Shown here: one piece after another, positions 18,227 through 26,999 of the stretch | How the letters are laid out: every line of letters begins with the position of its first letter | How positions within the stretch are numbered: the first letter of the stretch is position 1 | Assembly: GCA_050012295.1 (NCBI GenBank) | Contig: JBEKHL010000002.1 | Span: 37,420-101,419, forward strand | Direction: 5' to 3' | Origin: UBA6186 sp050012295 | Lineage (GTDB): Bacteria; Pseudomonadota; Gammaproteobacteria; UBA6186; Azoamicaceae | DNA length: 64,000 nucleotides | Position numbers and translations under genes: made by a program | Notes under the pieces: model-generated | Database searches by the model: none | Told to the model about the DNA's origin: nothing | The model's input: the letters and a program-made list of their open reading frames with translations, nothing else

Positions 18227-18230
18227 GTTT

Positions 18231-18716
18231 TTACCGCCAACAGTCCGGATAGTCTGGTGTTGAGCCGGTTGAATGATAAGCATCATCAGTTATTCCCATG
18301 CTAGAGTTTAATATTATAGTAGCACAAGAGTAATCTTTGGCTTGTGGACCGGCAGAGTTAACTGTTGCGGTTAGCGTAATAGTACCATCACTATTAGCGG
18401 AAACTTTTAGGTAATAGTATTGGTTAGGCGTGGCAATTGGCCAAGTAGTGGTGTTGTTAACTGAATTTAAAGCTGAGCATGTAGTTGTATTATTTAACCA
18501 ATTGACTACATCTATTACAGAACATCCATATTGTATAGCTTGTTGCTGAATAAGTGCTTTTAGTTTAGTTAATTCGCCTTGGGCTTCTTTACGGCGGTAT
18601 CCCATTTTTGTACTAACTAACGAGCTATAGCTAACTAAAGCTAATATAGACACTATAGATAAAGCAACAATTAACTCTAACAATGACAATGCTATTAATT
18701 GTTTTAATTTTTTCAT
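18231..18716 (-). CDS. PilE-like minor pilin
   Basis: 161 residues and the first of the three pilin genes. The N-terminal helix LSLLELIVALSIVSILALVS follows a short leader MKKLKQLIA, so the residue before the presumed cleavage site is Ala where Gly is normal, and +1 is Leu. Glu5 is kept. The C-terminal part (GTITLTATVNSAGPQAKDYS, then Cys, and a final DCWR) matches the PilE/ComP-type D-region pattern. Either the prepilin peptidase here accepts Ala, or this subunit is processed poorly. Confidence 0.8.
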   Translation of the reverse strand: MKKLKQLIALSLLELIVALSIVSILALVSYSSLVSTKMGYRRKEAQGELTKLKALIQQQAIQYGCSVIDVVNWLNNTTTCSALNSVNNTTTWPIATPNQYYYLKVSANSDGTITLTATVNSAGPQAKDYSCATIILNSSMGITDDAYHSTGSTPDYPDCWR

Positions 18717-18735
18717 AATAAATATATAGCTGTTT

Positions 18736-19590
18736 TTAAATAAATATATGTGTTAAACCAATACTAATCCCATATATAGAGTGCTGCCCTTCTAAATGTA
18801 AATTTTGTAATTCATCTCGCCATTCAACATTACTGGTAGCTATAGTTTTTATATTGCCAAAACCAGCAAAGTTAGTATATCTAAAAGCGCCATTAATAAA
18901 TAATTGAGATGCTAAATTAATTTTGCAACCCAAAACTAAATTATAAGCGCCAGCAACGCGACGTCTAGTAAAACTTATTCCAGTGCTTACTGGGTTACCA
19001 GAGAAATTAGAGTTGGTTCTATTAATGCCAGCTCCCGCCCCTAAACCAACAAAAGCCCGAAACGCCATTAAACTTATAAAATCATAATAAGCATTAACAA
19101 ACACCCCTTGAGCCTTTACTATACTAGTTAATGTTCCTGGCTGATTACTGAATAATGGATTTTTATCAAACCTAGTGTCTTCGGTAGCTAACGCTTCTAG
19201 TTCCAAAGATAACTTGTCCCAGCGGTAACCAAAAGCTAGTTCTACTCCATATTTAGATGAGGTTATCTGGTTGCCGTTAACTACTTTAGCAGTTAACGTT
19301 GCTGTTTGCACAGAAGTGTTAACTACTTTAGAAACAGAGCTAGTGCAATTATTGGCACCGAAGCGTATGAAAAATCTACTAGTGATCCTAGGAGGTATAG
19401 ATTTTTCTATGGCCTGTAATTCGGCATCTGTTATATCTGGGCTTCGCCCATACATGGCATCAATAAATTTAGTGCTCTGACCATTACCATATTTAGGATC
19501 TAATTTTTGCTCGATTGAAATTGCAGTTTGGCAGTAAACTATCAGAATTAATACAATTGAATTATTAAAACTTTTTATTAACTTTGGCAT
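18736..19590 (-). CDS. Outer-membrane beta-barrel protein
   Basis: 284 residues from the ATG at 19590, which gives a signal peptide (MPKLIKSFNNSIVLILIVYC, then QTAIS). The rest is a run of alternating amphipathic strands ending in the aromatic-terminated strand ISIGLTHIFI, typical of BAM-assembled porin-like barrels of 8-10 strands. The closest general fold is the surface-antigen/OmpA-barrel group. The start lies 26 bases inside the end of ihfB, so translation may be coupled. Function is unknown; pilin genes follow 19 bases downstream. Confidence 0.75.
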   Translation of the reverse strand: MPKLIKSFNNSIVLILIVYCQTAISIEQKLDPKYGNGQSTKFIDAMYGRSPDITDAELQAIEKSIPPRITSRFFIRFGANNCTSSVSKVVNTSVQTATLTAKVVNGNQITSSKYGVELAFGYRWDKLSLELEALATEDTRFDKNPLFSNQPGTLTSIVKAQGVFVNAYYDFISLMAFRAFVGLGAGAGINRTNSNFSGNPVSTGISFTRRRVAGAYNLVLGCKINLASQLFINGAFRYTNFAGFGNIKTIATSNVEWRDELQNLHLEGQHSIYGISIGLTHIFI

Positions 19591-19867
19591 GCAGTTCTTT
19601 CCCTGGTTTAAAATGCACGACATACTTGGATCGCATGGTAATAGTATTGCCAGTTTTAGGGTTCCTTGCTAATCTGGCTGGGCGAAATTGTAAAGAAAAA
19701 CTACCAAATTTACGTAATTCTATTTTTTTTGCTTCCATTAAAGCATTAGTCATGGTTTCAAAAATATGGGTTATTGCCATGACAACAATATAGTGAGGTA
19801 GATTTGTGTATTTATCGCTAATCGCTTTTATAAGTTCTGAACGATTTACTATTTTAAAATCTTGCAT
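19565..19867 (-). CDS. ihfB: Integration host factor subunit beta
   Basis: DNA-bending nucleoid protein, 100 residues. It opens with IVNRSELIKAISDKYTNLP and has the HU/IHF signature IELRKFGSFSLQFRPARLAR. The proline-containing beta-arm tip sequence RNPKTGNTI and HFKPGKELHAKVN at the end match IhfB better than IhfA or HU. It is divergent from rpoS, with about 115 bases between the two starts. It overlaps the start of the downstream barrel gene. Confidence 0.93.
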   Translation of the reverse strand: MQDFKIVNRSELIKAISDKYTNLPHYIVVMAITHIFETMTNALMEAKKIELRKFGSFSLQFRPARLARNPKTGNTITMRSKYVVHFKPGKELHAKVNKKF

Positions 19868-19982
19868 GTTATTAATTATAAATTAAATATAGATAAATAA
19901 AACAATATTGCTATAATTAATATTTATGTAGTCATATACGTTCAGTATATAACCCTATATTCATGGAAGAACAAGGGACATC

Positions 19983-21047
19983 ATGTCAAATATTCAAGGA
20001 ATAGATGAAGAATCTGTAGAGCTAGATTTAATTGCAGAAGAGTTATTACCATTAGATGATCAATTAGAAGAGACAGAATTAAATTTTGTTGATGAAAATA
20101 TTGAAGATATCGATAGCATAGAGGAAATTGCTACTTCTGCTGTTGTGTCTGAAGTCCAAATTAATGAATACGAAGATGAGGATTTAGGTTCAGCTCCTGT
20201 AAAGAAAAAGAAAAGAGATACTGATCCTGCTCAAATATACTTGGAAGACATTGGCAAATCTCCGTTACTTACTGCTCAGGAAGAAGTTCATTACTCTAGA
20301 TTAGCTAAAAAAGGAGATCATAATGCTAGAAATTACATAGTAAAATGTAATTTAAGGTTAGTAGTTAAAATTGCTAGGCGTTACTTAAATAGAGGGTTAG
20401 CATTATTAGATTTGATTGAAGAAGGAAATTTAGGATTAATTCGTGCTGTTGAAAAATTTGATCCAGAACGAGGATTTAGATTTTCTACATACGCTACTTG
20501 GTGGATTAAACAAAACATAGAACGTGCATTAATGAATCAAACACGAACTATTAGGTTACCAATTCATATTATTAAAGAATTAAATACTTATTTAAGAAAA
20601 GCTCGTGAAATTACTAACAAATTAGATCATGAACCATCATTTGAGGATATTGCTAAAGCACTAGATAAATGTCCTCATGAAGTAAATAAATTATTGAGAC
20701 TTAACGAGAGAACTTTATCGGTAGATACTCCAGTAAATGATGATAATGAAAAATCTTTATTAGAAGCTATTGCTGATCATAAGAACCATAGCCCTATAAA
20801 AATATTAGAGAATAATAATATTAAAGAGCAATTAAGTGAATGTTTAAATATGTTAAACGAAAAACAACGTTCTATTTTAGTTAGAAGGTTTGGTTTGCTT
20901 GGTCATGAAGCTGCTACTTTGGAAGAGGTTGGCAGTGAAGTAGGTTTGACTAGGGAGCGTGTTCGACAGATTCAAGTAGAAGCTTTAAAAATTTTACGTA
21001 ATATATTAGAAGATAAGGGTATTGCTTTAGAGACAATATTTTATTAA
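19983..21047 (+). CDS. rpoS: RNA polymerase sigma factor RpoS
   Basis: Stationary-phase/stress sigma factor, 354 residues. An acidic N-terminal region (about 1-75) precedes region 1.2/2 starting DPAQIYLEDIGKSPLLTAQE. The region 2 core is NLRLVVKIARRYLNRGLALLDLIEEGNLGLIRAV with FSTYATWWIKQ. Region 3 has IHIIKELNTYLRKAREI and region 4 has LTRERVRQIQVEALK. The length and RNRGLALLD/IHIIKELN sequences indicate RpoS rather than RpoD, RpoH or FliA. In related intracellular bacteria RpoS governs the shift to the transmissive form. A ZapB-like gene follows 35 bases downstream. Confidence 0.97.
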   Translation: MSNIQGIDEESVELDLIAEELLPLDDQLEETELNFVDENIEDIDSIEEIATSAVVSEVQINEYEDEDLGSAPVKKKKRDTDPAQIYLEDIGKSPLLTAQEEVHYSRLAKKGDHNARNYIVKCNLRLVVKIARRYLNRGLALLDLIEEGNLGLIRAVEKFDPERGFRFSTYATWWIKQNIERALMNQTRTIRLPIHIIKELNTYLRKAREITNKLDHEPSFEDIAKALDKCPHEVNKLLRLNERTLSVDTPVNDDNEKSLLEAIADHKNHSPIKILENNNIKEQLSECLNMLNEKQRSILVRRFGLLGHEAATLEEVGSEVGLTRERVRQIQVEALKILRNILEDKGIALETIFY

Positions 21048-21082
21048 TTTAGAAAATTGTAAAATTAATGGGGAATTATGTT

Positions 21083-21322
21083 ATGTCTAGTCAATTATTA
21101 CAGCAATTGGAAGCTAAGGTTGAACAAACTGTAGAAACTATAGAATTGTTACGTTTGCAAGTAGAAGAGTTAGAGCAAAAAAACACTAGATTACAGGATG
21201 ATAATAATGTTTTAAAAGATAAACATGAAGTTTGGGAGAAAACTTTATACACTATGTTAAATAAATTAAGTGGCGTAGATAATACTATACAAGATAGCGA
21301 AAAATCTATAATTGGGTATTAA
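21083..21322 (+). CDS. ZapB/TIGR02449-like coiled-coil protein
   Basis: 79 residues from the ATG at 21083, preceded by GGGGA at good spacing; an in-frame ATG at 21068 has no ribosome-binding site. Residues 5-60 are a continuous heptad-rich coiled coil (VEQTVETIELLRLQVEELEQ then KNTRLQDDNN), like the small coiled-coil proteins near zapA in gammaproteobacteria that act at the division ring. No zapA or 6S RNA lies next to it here. It could also simply be an uncharacterised coiled coil. Confidence 0.7.
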   Translation: MSSQLLQQLEAKVEQTVETIELLRLQVEELEQKNTRLQDDNNVLKDKHEVWEKTLYTMLNKLSGVDNTIQDSEKSIIGY

Positions 21323-21333
21323 TTGTATTAAAC

Positions 21334-21406
21334 GGATAGAGGCCATAAGATATTTAGTATTATGGCTTAGATTTGTTCTTGAACGTCTATACAATAGACG
21401 CTATCC
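21334..21406 (+). ncRNA. Structured leader candidate upstream of the M23 peptidase
   Basis: A closing helix GGATAG (21334-21339) with CTATCC (21401-21406) encloses two hairpins. The first pairs roughly AGGCCATAA (21340-21348) with TTATGGCTT; the second is CGTCTA-TACAA-TAGACG (21384-21400). Together they make a three-way junction of 73 nt ending 10 bases before the peptidase start codon. I cannot match it to a known riboswitch, and it lacks tRNA T-loop sequence. A cis-regulatory leader is the simplest reading. Confidence 0.4.
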
Positions 21407-21416
21407 TTTATAGTCT

Positions 21417-22808
21417 ATGAGATTTGATTATCAGCCAGCGTTAGCTAATACAAGAATTTTAAAAACTTCGAGGCAAAGAAAACTATTTTTATTAGCCAGC
21501 TTTGGTATGGTTGGTTGTCTAATTATAATTTCGTCTTTAGTACATACGATTACTAATTATAATGGTCAAATAATTACTTTATACCCTAAAATAGGCAGTT
21601 CTAGTAACTTAAAAGCTTTGACTGAAGTTGTAATTGCGCCGGAAAGTATTGAGCCAGTTAATAAACCGTTTCCTAACAAGATTGAACCAATAGTTCCAGC
21701 ACCATCATGGCACACAATTAAAATTCAAGCTGGGGATACTTTAATAAGTTTATTACAAAAATTATCAATTTCATCTATACAGTTAAAAGATTTGAATAAT
21801 TTTATTAAAGCTAATTTAACTAAAGCCGTTGCTAATATTAAAACTGGGCAATCGGTAGGCGTTTTATTAGATGAACGTAATAATCTTAAAACTATTAAAT
21901 TAGTTATTGCTAAAAATAAGACCGTGTTTATAGATCAGGTAGGACCAAGAAATTATAAAATTCATCAAGAAGAAAAGCCTATTATTAAGAAATTAAATTT
22001 TGCTACTAATAAAATTATAGGGTCGTTTTTTTCTGCGGCCCAAGAAGCTGGATTAGATGATACGTTGATAATGGAAATGGCAGATATTTTTGGGTGGGAT
22101 ATTGATTTTGTTATGGATATTAGACCAAACGATAAATTTCGTCTTCTTTATGAAGATAAATATGTGGATAACGAAAAAATTGGTACAGGACACATATTAG
22201 TTGCCGAATTTATTAATCAAAAACAAATTTATCAAGCGGTACGATACACTGATGCTCAAGGAAGAACTGGTTACTATTCACCACAAGGGTATAGTATGAA
22301 TAAAACTTTTTTAAGAAATCCAGTAAAATTTACTAGAATTGGATCTAAATTTTCTACCAATAGACATCATCCTATTTTACATAGATTTCGTGCTCATAAA
22401 GGCGTTGATTATGTTGCTCCTTCTGGAACTCCAGTTAAAGCGGCTGGTGACGGCAAGGTAGTGTTAATTGGTAGAAAAGGTGGGTATGGTAATGTAGTTG
22501 AATTAATGCATGGTAATAAATATTCTACGCTTTATGCTCATTTATCTAATTTTGCACAAAAACTTACTAGAGATAGTTTTGTTAAACAAGGACAAGTAAT
22601 AGGCTATGTGGGGCGTACTGGGTTAGCAACTGGAGATCATTTACATTATGAATTTAGAGTAGATGGGGTGCATCGTGATCCTTTAACAGTGCAGTTGCCA
22701 AAGTCTATGCCACTACCTAGTAAGTATCGTGCTAAATTTTTGTCTCATGCTCAACAAATGCTTAGTTTATTAGATGAAAATGATATGTCCATTTTTACTA
22801 AAAAGTAA
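21417..22808 (+). CDS. mepM: M23 metallopeptidase, murein DD-endopeptidase (MepM-like)
   Basis: 463 residues. A transmembrane anchor lies at about 26-47, followed by a LysM/OapA-like region (WHTIKIQAGDTLISLLQKLS, about 100-120) and a C-terminal LytM domain. The zinc ligands are in HKGVD (His327, Asp331) and HLHYE (His410), with His408 as partner. It should cleave peptide cross-links so that new peptidoglycan can be inserted. No Shine-Dalgarno is visible before the ATG; instead a structured leader ends just upstream. Its 3' end overlaps convergent anmK by 11 bases. Confidence 0.93.
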   Translation: MRFDYQPALANTRILKTSRQRKLFLLASFGMVGCLIIISSLVHTITNYNGQIITLYPKIGSSSNLKALTEVVIAPESIEPVNKPFPNKIEPIVPAPSWHTIKIQAGDTLISLLQKLSISSIQLKDLNNFIKANLTKAVANIKTGQSVGVLLDERNNLKTIKLVIAKNKTVFIDQVGPRNYKIHQEEKPIIKKLNFATNKIIGSFFSAAQEAGLDDTLIMEMADIFGWDIDFVMDIRPNDKFRLLYEDKYVDNEKIGTGHILVAEFINQKQIYQAVRYTDAQGRTGYYSPQGYSMNKTFLRNPVKFTRIGSKFSTNRHHPILHRFRAHKGVDYVAPSGTPVKAAGDGKVVLIGRKGGYGNVVELMHGNKYSTLYAHLSNFAQKLTRDSFVKQGQVIGYVGRTGLATGDHLHYEFRVDGVHRDPLTVQLPKSMPLPSKYRAKFLSHAQQMLSLLDENDMSIFTKK

Positions 22809-24036
22809 TTGGCGTATACAACCGACCACCAGACAAAGGCTTTGGTACTTTAGTGGTAGCTGGTACGCTAATAGGTAGATCTAGTAAGCTACGGACTGCT
22901 AAATAAGCAAAGATCTGGGCTTCCATATATTTACTATTCCAATTAATTTCGTCGGCAAGTTTTATGTTAAGCGTGAATTTAATTTTATTTTGTAAACTGA
23001 TAGTTAATTGGTCTTTAATTACCGGATTATTCCACCCGCCACCAGCCAATACCCAATTTATAGGCACTACTTCTTTAGGTAAATAATCAATACTTTTAGC
23101 GATAGATTCTGCTGTAAAGGCAGCTAATGTAGCGCATGCGTCTGGTAACGGAATATCTTTTAATTCTTCGATGAGTTTTAGATCATCAATATCTAAAGAT
23201 TTAGGAGGATTAATATCGAAATAATTTTTTTGTTGTTGCAAAACGCCTTTTTGGAACAACAATTTTAATATTTCTAAATTTATTTGACCTTTTTTACCGT
23301 ATTTTCCATCTTGATCCATAAATTCAGTATTATTTGTTTTTTGTTTAACAAGACGATCTATTAAACCGTTACCTGGACCGGTATCGAAACCAATAATATC
23401 ATTATAAGTTGTTCCGGTAATAAAAGTTACGTTAGCAATACCGCCACAATTTACTATAGCTATAGGGTATTTGTTATCACGAATAGCTAAAGCAAGATGA
23501 TAAAGTGGTGCAAATGGAGCTCCTTGTCCGCCAGATTTTACGTCGTTACTACGAAAATCGTTAATAACTTTAATATTGGTTTTTTTAGCAAGCAATTGTC
23601 CGTCACCTATTTGAATAGTAATTCCTTCGGATGGACGATGAAATAAAGTTTGACCATGATAACCAATAATATCGATATCTTTTGGGTTGTAATTTAGTTT
23701 TTTTAATAAACTATTTGTAATATCAGCGTGGAGGTTTGTGGATTGTTCTACGATTTGATCAAACGTAAATTCTTTAAATCTTGCAAAATCGGTACTTTTA
23801 AGTTCTTTGGTTAGATAAGATTCAATAGCTTGAGAATAATAACGTTTAGCTTCTTCTAAATTACCATTACAGGTTCTTACGGCTAATTCTGCTGATTTTA
23901 ATAGCATTTTAAAATCAGCATTATAATTAAGTGAAATGCCACCTAATTCTTTAATTTGTGATTTGCCGTCGGTTTCTATTAATGCTGCATCTATACCATC
24001 CATTGAGGTACCGCTCATTAAACCAATGCTTAGCAT
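22798..24036 (-). CDS. anmK: Anhydro-N-acetylmuramic acid kinase
   Basis: Recycles cell-wall anhydroMurNAc to MurNAc-6-phosphate. 412 residues from the ATG at 24036, which has AGGAG 7 bases upstream; the longer frame to 24063 is not supported. The ATPase fold begins LSIGLMSGTSMDGIDAALIE, followed by VIGYHGQTLFHRP-like (IIGYHGQTLFHRPSEG), FDTGPGNGLID and VLAGGGWNNP. In E. coli anmK and mepM act in the same peptidoglycan turnover economy; here they are tail-to-tail with a short overlap. Confidence 0.96.
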   Translation of the reverse strand: MLSIGLMSGTSMDGIDAALIETDGKSQIKELGGISLNYNADFKMLLKSAELAVRTCNGNLEEAKRYYSQAIESYLTKELKSTDFARFKEFTFDQIVEQSTNLHADITNSLLKKLNYNPKDIDIIGYHGQTLFHRPSEGITIQIGDGQLLAKKTNIKVINDFRSNDVKSGGQGAPFAPLYHLALAIRDNKYPIAIVNCGGIANVTFITGTTYNDIIGFDTGPGNGLIDRLVKQKTNNTEFMDQDGKYGKKGQINLEILKLLFQKGVLQQQKNYFDINPPKSLDIDDLKLIEELKDIPLPDACATLAAFTAESIAKSIDYLPKEVVPINWVLAGGGWNNPVIKDQLTISLQNKIKFTLNIKLADEINWNSKYMEAQIFAYLAVRSLLDLPISVPATTKVPKPLSGGRLYTPITF

Positions 24037-24127
24037 ATTAATTCTCCTGCATTCAGTATACATAATATTTTGTGTAATATAAAATATTAATGCAAATAAA
24101 TCATTCTTGATTTATTATTATGGGCTT

Positions 24128-25333
24128 ATGAAATATAATACTTTTGAACAATTAGAACAGTTACAGCAAGGTGTAGAGGAAATTTTAGTATTAGAAGATC
24201 TAAAATCTCGGCTAAGTTCCTCGCTTAAAATTAAAATTGGCTGCGATCCTTCGGCTCCTGATTTGCATTTAGGCCATACAGTAGTTTTAAATAAAATGCG
24301 GCAATTCCAATTATTTGGCCATAAGGTGCTATTTATAATTGGAGATTTTACTGGGATGATAGGAGATCCAACTGGTAAAAATATTACTAGACTGCCTTTA
24401 ACTAAAGAGCAAGTTTTAGTAAATGCTGAGACTTATAAAAATCAAGTATTTAAAATTTTAGATCCGGAAAAAACAGAAATTTTATTTAATTCTAGTTGGT
24501 TAGAAAAATTAACCTCTCATCAAATGATAGAACTAACTTCTAAATATACTATAGCCAGAATGTTAGAACGGGATGATTTTAATAATCGTTATAAAAATGG
24601 GCAATCGATTGCCATTCATGAATTTTTATACCCCTTGTTGACAGGGTATGATTCTGTAGTAACGAAGGCAGATGTAGAATTTGGTGGTACAGATCAGAAA
24701 TTTAATTTATTAGTTGGTAGAGAACTACAAAAACAATATGGTCAAAAACCGCAAGTAGCTATTACTTTGCCATTATTAGAAGGTTTAGATGGTGTTCAAA
24801 AAATGTCTAAATCATTAAATAATTATATAGGGATTACAGAGCCAGCAAGTGAGATGTTTGGTAAACTTATGTCAATATCTGATCAACTTATGTGGCGTTA
24901 TTTTGATTTACTTAGCTTTAAAGATCTTAAAGATATTAATCAATTAAAAAATAGTGTAGTAGATGGACATAACCCGAAAGATATTAAAATATTATTAGCT
25001 AAAGAAATTGTTGCGAGATTTCATAGCGTTAACGCGGCTAATAAGGCTCATGAAGATTTTGAACTACAATTCCAGCAAAATAAAATACCAGAAAATCTCC
25101 AAGAGATTGTGGTAACTGTGGATAATAATAACCATACTATGGCCTTAGCTAACGTATTAAAGCAATCTGGGCTAGTAGCTAGCACTTCTGAAGCATTGCG
25201 TATGATTCGACAAAGAGCAGTTAAAATAAATGGCGAAGTAATAGAAAACAATGTAGCAGTTAAGGTTGATGGTGTTTCACATGTTTATCAAATTGGGAAA
25301 AGAAAGTTTGCTAAAATTAAAATCAATAATTAA
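24128..25333 (+). CDS. tyrS: Tyrosyl-tRNA synthetase
   Basis: Class I synthetase charging tRNA-Tyr. 401 residues from the ATG at 24128; a frame from 24107 adds seven residues with no better ribosome-binding site. The HIGH-type motif is HLGH (in APDLHLGHTVVLNK), the second signature is KMSKS (QKMSKSLNNYI), and a C-terminal S4 RNA-binding domain covers about 340-401. The sequence fits the Haemophilus/Pseudomonas type rather than E. coli TyrS. It is divergent from anmK and overlaps the next gene. Confidence 0.95.
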   Translation: MKYNTFEQLEQLQQGVEEILVLEDLKSRLSSSLKIKIGCDPSAPDLHLGHTVVLNKMRQFQLFGHKVLFIIGDFTGMIGDPTGKNITRLPLTKEQVLVNAETYKNQVFKILDPEKTEILFNSSWLEKLTSHQMIELTSKYTIARMLERDDFNNRYKNGQSIAIHEFLYPLLTGYDSVVTKADVEFGGTDQKFNLLVGRELQKQYGQKPQVAITLPLLEGLDGVQKMSKSLNNYIGITEPASEMFGKLMSISDQLMWRYFDLLSFKDLKDINQLKNSVVDGHNPKDIKILLAKEIVARFHSVNAANKAHEDFELQFQQNKIPENLQEIVVTVDNNNHTMALANVLKQSGLVASTSEALRMIRQRAVKINGEVIENNVAVKVDGVSHVYQIGKRKFAKIKINN

Positions 25334-26228
25334 GCTATTGTGTATTGCTAGCATGTTAAGCATGTTAAGCATGCTAAATATTTATGCTGATACAACGGAT
25401 CTTAAGGGGGTAATTTTAATATTTGATAATATAAATAATATTAAAAATTATTCTGAACCAAAAAAATATCGTACTGGAATAGTACTACAACCTATAAAAT
25501 TATATGTTTCTGGTAGTGCCCAACCGAATTTGAAAGATTTTGAATATATAATTGCTCAAGCACAACAATTTGTTAAAAACCATAATAAAATTTTTATTGT
25601 TGATTTAAGACAAGAACCGCATGCATTATTAAATGATAATGCAGTTTCATGGTTTGGATTTAGAAATCAAGTTGCGTATAGCTTAGAACAACAGTTGATC
25701 TTGCAATTATTTCTTGCGAAAACTGCGAACGTGTATCGAGCTGTTGATAAATTAGAAGATGGTTTTTTTATACCTAAAAATTATTCTACGGTGGCAATAC
25801 ATAAAGTGGGTACTGAACAACAAGCAGTAGAAGAATTAGGAGTAAAGTATCAAAGATTTTTAGTTGCTGATCATTTTGCTCCAGAAGCCAAACAAGTGGA
25901 TTTATTTGTGCAGTTTATAAAAAATTTGCCCAAAGATGCTTGGGTGCATTTTCATTGTCGCGGAGGTAAAGGTCGTACTACTACTTTTATGGTATTATAC
26001 GATATTATTAAAAATGCACATTTGTTACCATTAGACGATATTTTACGGCGTCAATATAATTTAGGTGGGATTAACCTATCTGAACCACTTGTTAGAGTGA
26101 TCCGTAAAAAATGGAAAGAACCGGCTGCTAAAGATCGTTATGGATTTATTAAAAAATTTTATAAATATGTGTTAGATCCAGAAGGGTATAACAAGCAGAA
26201 TTGGAGTGAGTGGCTTAAAAGGAATTAA
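25308..26228 (+). CDS. Secreted PTP-like cysteine phosphatase/phytase
   Basis: About 306 residues. The P-loop is HCRGGKGRTTTFM (Cys217 in this numbering), the CX5R signature of protein-tyrosine-phosphatase-like inositol phosphatases (Selenomonas PhyA group). The LVADHFAP upstream likely gives the general acid. The start is uncertain: a TTG at 25308 gives a clean signal peptide (MLKLKSIIKLLCIASMLSML...YA), TTG/ATG at 25266-25269 would extend it, and the first ATG after tyrS is at 25353. Export implies action in the periplasm or host. It overlaps tyrS by 26 bases. The substrate (inositol phosphates, phosphoinositides or phosphotyrosine) cannot be decided here. Confidence 0.85.
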   Translation: MLKLKSIIKLLCIASMLSMLSMLNIYADTTDLKGVILIFDNINNIKNYSEPKKYRTGIVLQPIKLYVSGSAQPNLKDFEYIIAQAQQFVKNHNKIFIVDLRQEPHALLNDNAVSWFGFRNQVAYSLEQQLILQLFLAKTANVYRAVDKLEDGFFIPKNYSTVAIHKVGTEQQAVEELGVKYQRFLVADHFAPEAKQVDLFVQFIKNLPKDAWVHFHCRGGKGRTTTFMVLYDIIKNAHLLPLDDILRRQYNLGGINLSEPLVRVIRKKWKEPAAKDRYGFIKKFYKYVLDPEGYNKQNWSEWLKRN

Positions 26229-26231
26229 TAT

Positions 26232-26999
26232 ATGCAAAATATTCAAGGATTGATTGATTACGGTATTATTATAATTATTATGGTTTCCATGTTAATGGGC
26301 CTTATGCGAGGAATAATTCGCGAGGTAATGTCTTTAATAATTTGGTCGGCAGCAATTATGTTAGCGATTAGTTATTGTAAACCAGCATCTGGGTTATTTC
26401 ACAGTATTATTCCTCAAGCTGAAATGCGTTTGGTAATAGCATTTATATTAATAGTATTTATAGTATTAATTATAGGTGGAATAATAAGTCGATTAATAGA
26501 ACAAATTATTAAAGCCACCAAGTTTACTGTTACCGATCGTATTACCGGTGGAGTATTTGGTTTTGTTAGAGGAGTAGCAATAATTGCACTTACTATGGCT
26601 ATGGCCAAAACTGCCGGACTAATTCAAGATTATTCTATTAAAGACTCTACATTAATAGCAAATTTTAAACCTGCAGCGGTATGGTTAGAAAAGCAATTAC
26701 CAGAAGATATGAAAAAATTAGACTTTCATATGCCTGCCAGCGAAAATTCTGAAGCAAAAGAACCACAACAAAATCAAACTAAAACTATAGATCCTGTCGA
26801 AGAACAACTAAAAAAAATTATGGATCCTAACGCACCATCATCTTCTGCAGATAATAAAGCACCACCTAAAGATTCATCGTCCTCGTCATCCGAAGATAAA
26901 TCATTGGATCAATTATTACCTCCAGAGGTAAAACAAAAAGTAATGGATATATTAAATATTAATAATAAACAACAATCTGATGATCAGAAAAAAAACTAA
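26232..26999 (+). CDS. cvpA: CvpA family inner-membrane protein
   Basis: 255 residues. Four membrane helices span about 1-135, with the family segments LMGLMRGIIREVMSLIIW and DRITGGVFGFVRGVAIIA. E. coli CvpA is about 162 residues and is linked to colicin V production and purF expression. The extra C-terminus (about 165-255) is polar, Gln/Ser/Asp/Lys-rich and probably disordered, with a Ser run (SSSSSSEDK). It begins 3 bases after the phosphatase stop. It does not sit beside purF or folC here. Confidence 0.88.
   Translation: MQNIQGLIDYGIIIIIMVSMLMGLMRGIIREVMSLIIWSAAIMLAISYCKPASGLFHSIIPQAEMRLVIAFILIVFIVLIIGGIISRLIEQIIKATKFTVTDRITGGVFGFVRGVAIIALTMAMAKTAGLIQDYSIKDSTLIANFKPAAVWLEKQLPEDMKKLDFHMPASENSEAKEPQQNQTKTIDPVEEQLKKIMDPNAPSSSADNKAPPKDSSSSSSEDKSLDQLLPPEVKQKVMDILNINNKQQSDDQKKN

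Noticed and set aside
21334..21406. 73-nt folded segment considered as a tRNA
   Set aside because: It has a 6-bp closing helix and two hairpins but no T-loop GTTCRANNC, no D-loop GG and no anticodon arm in the right place.
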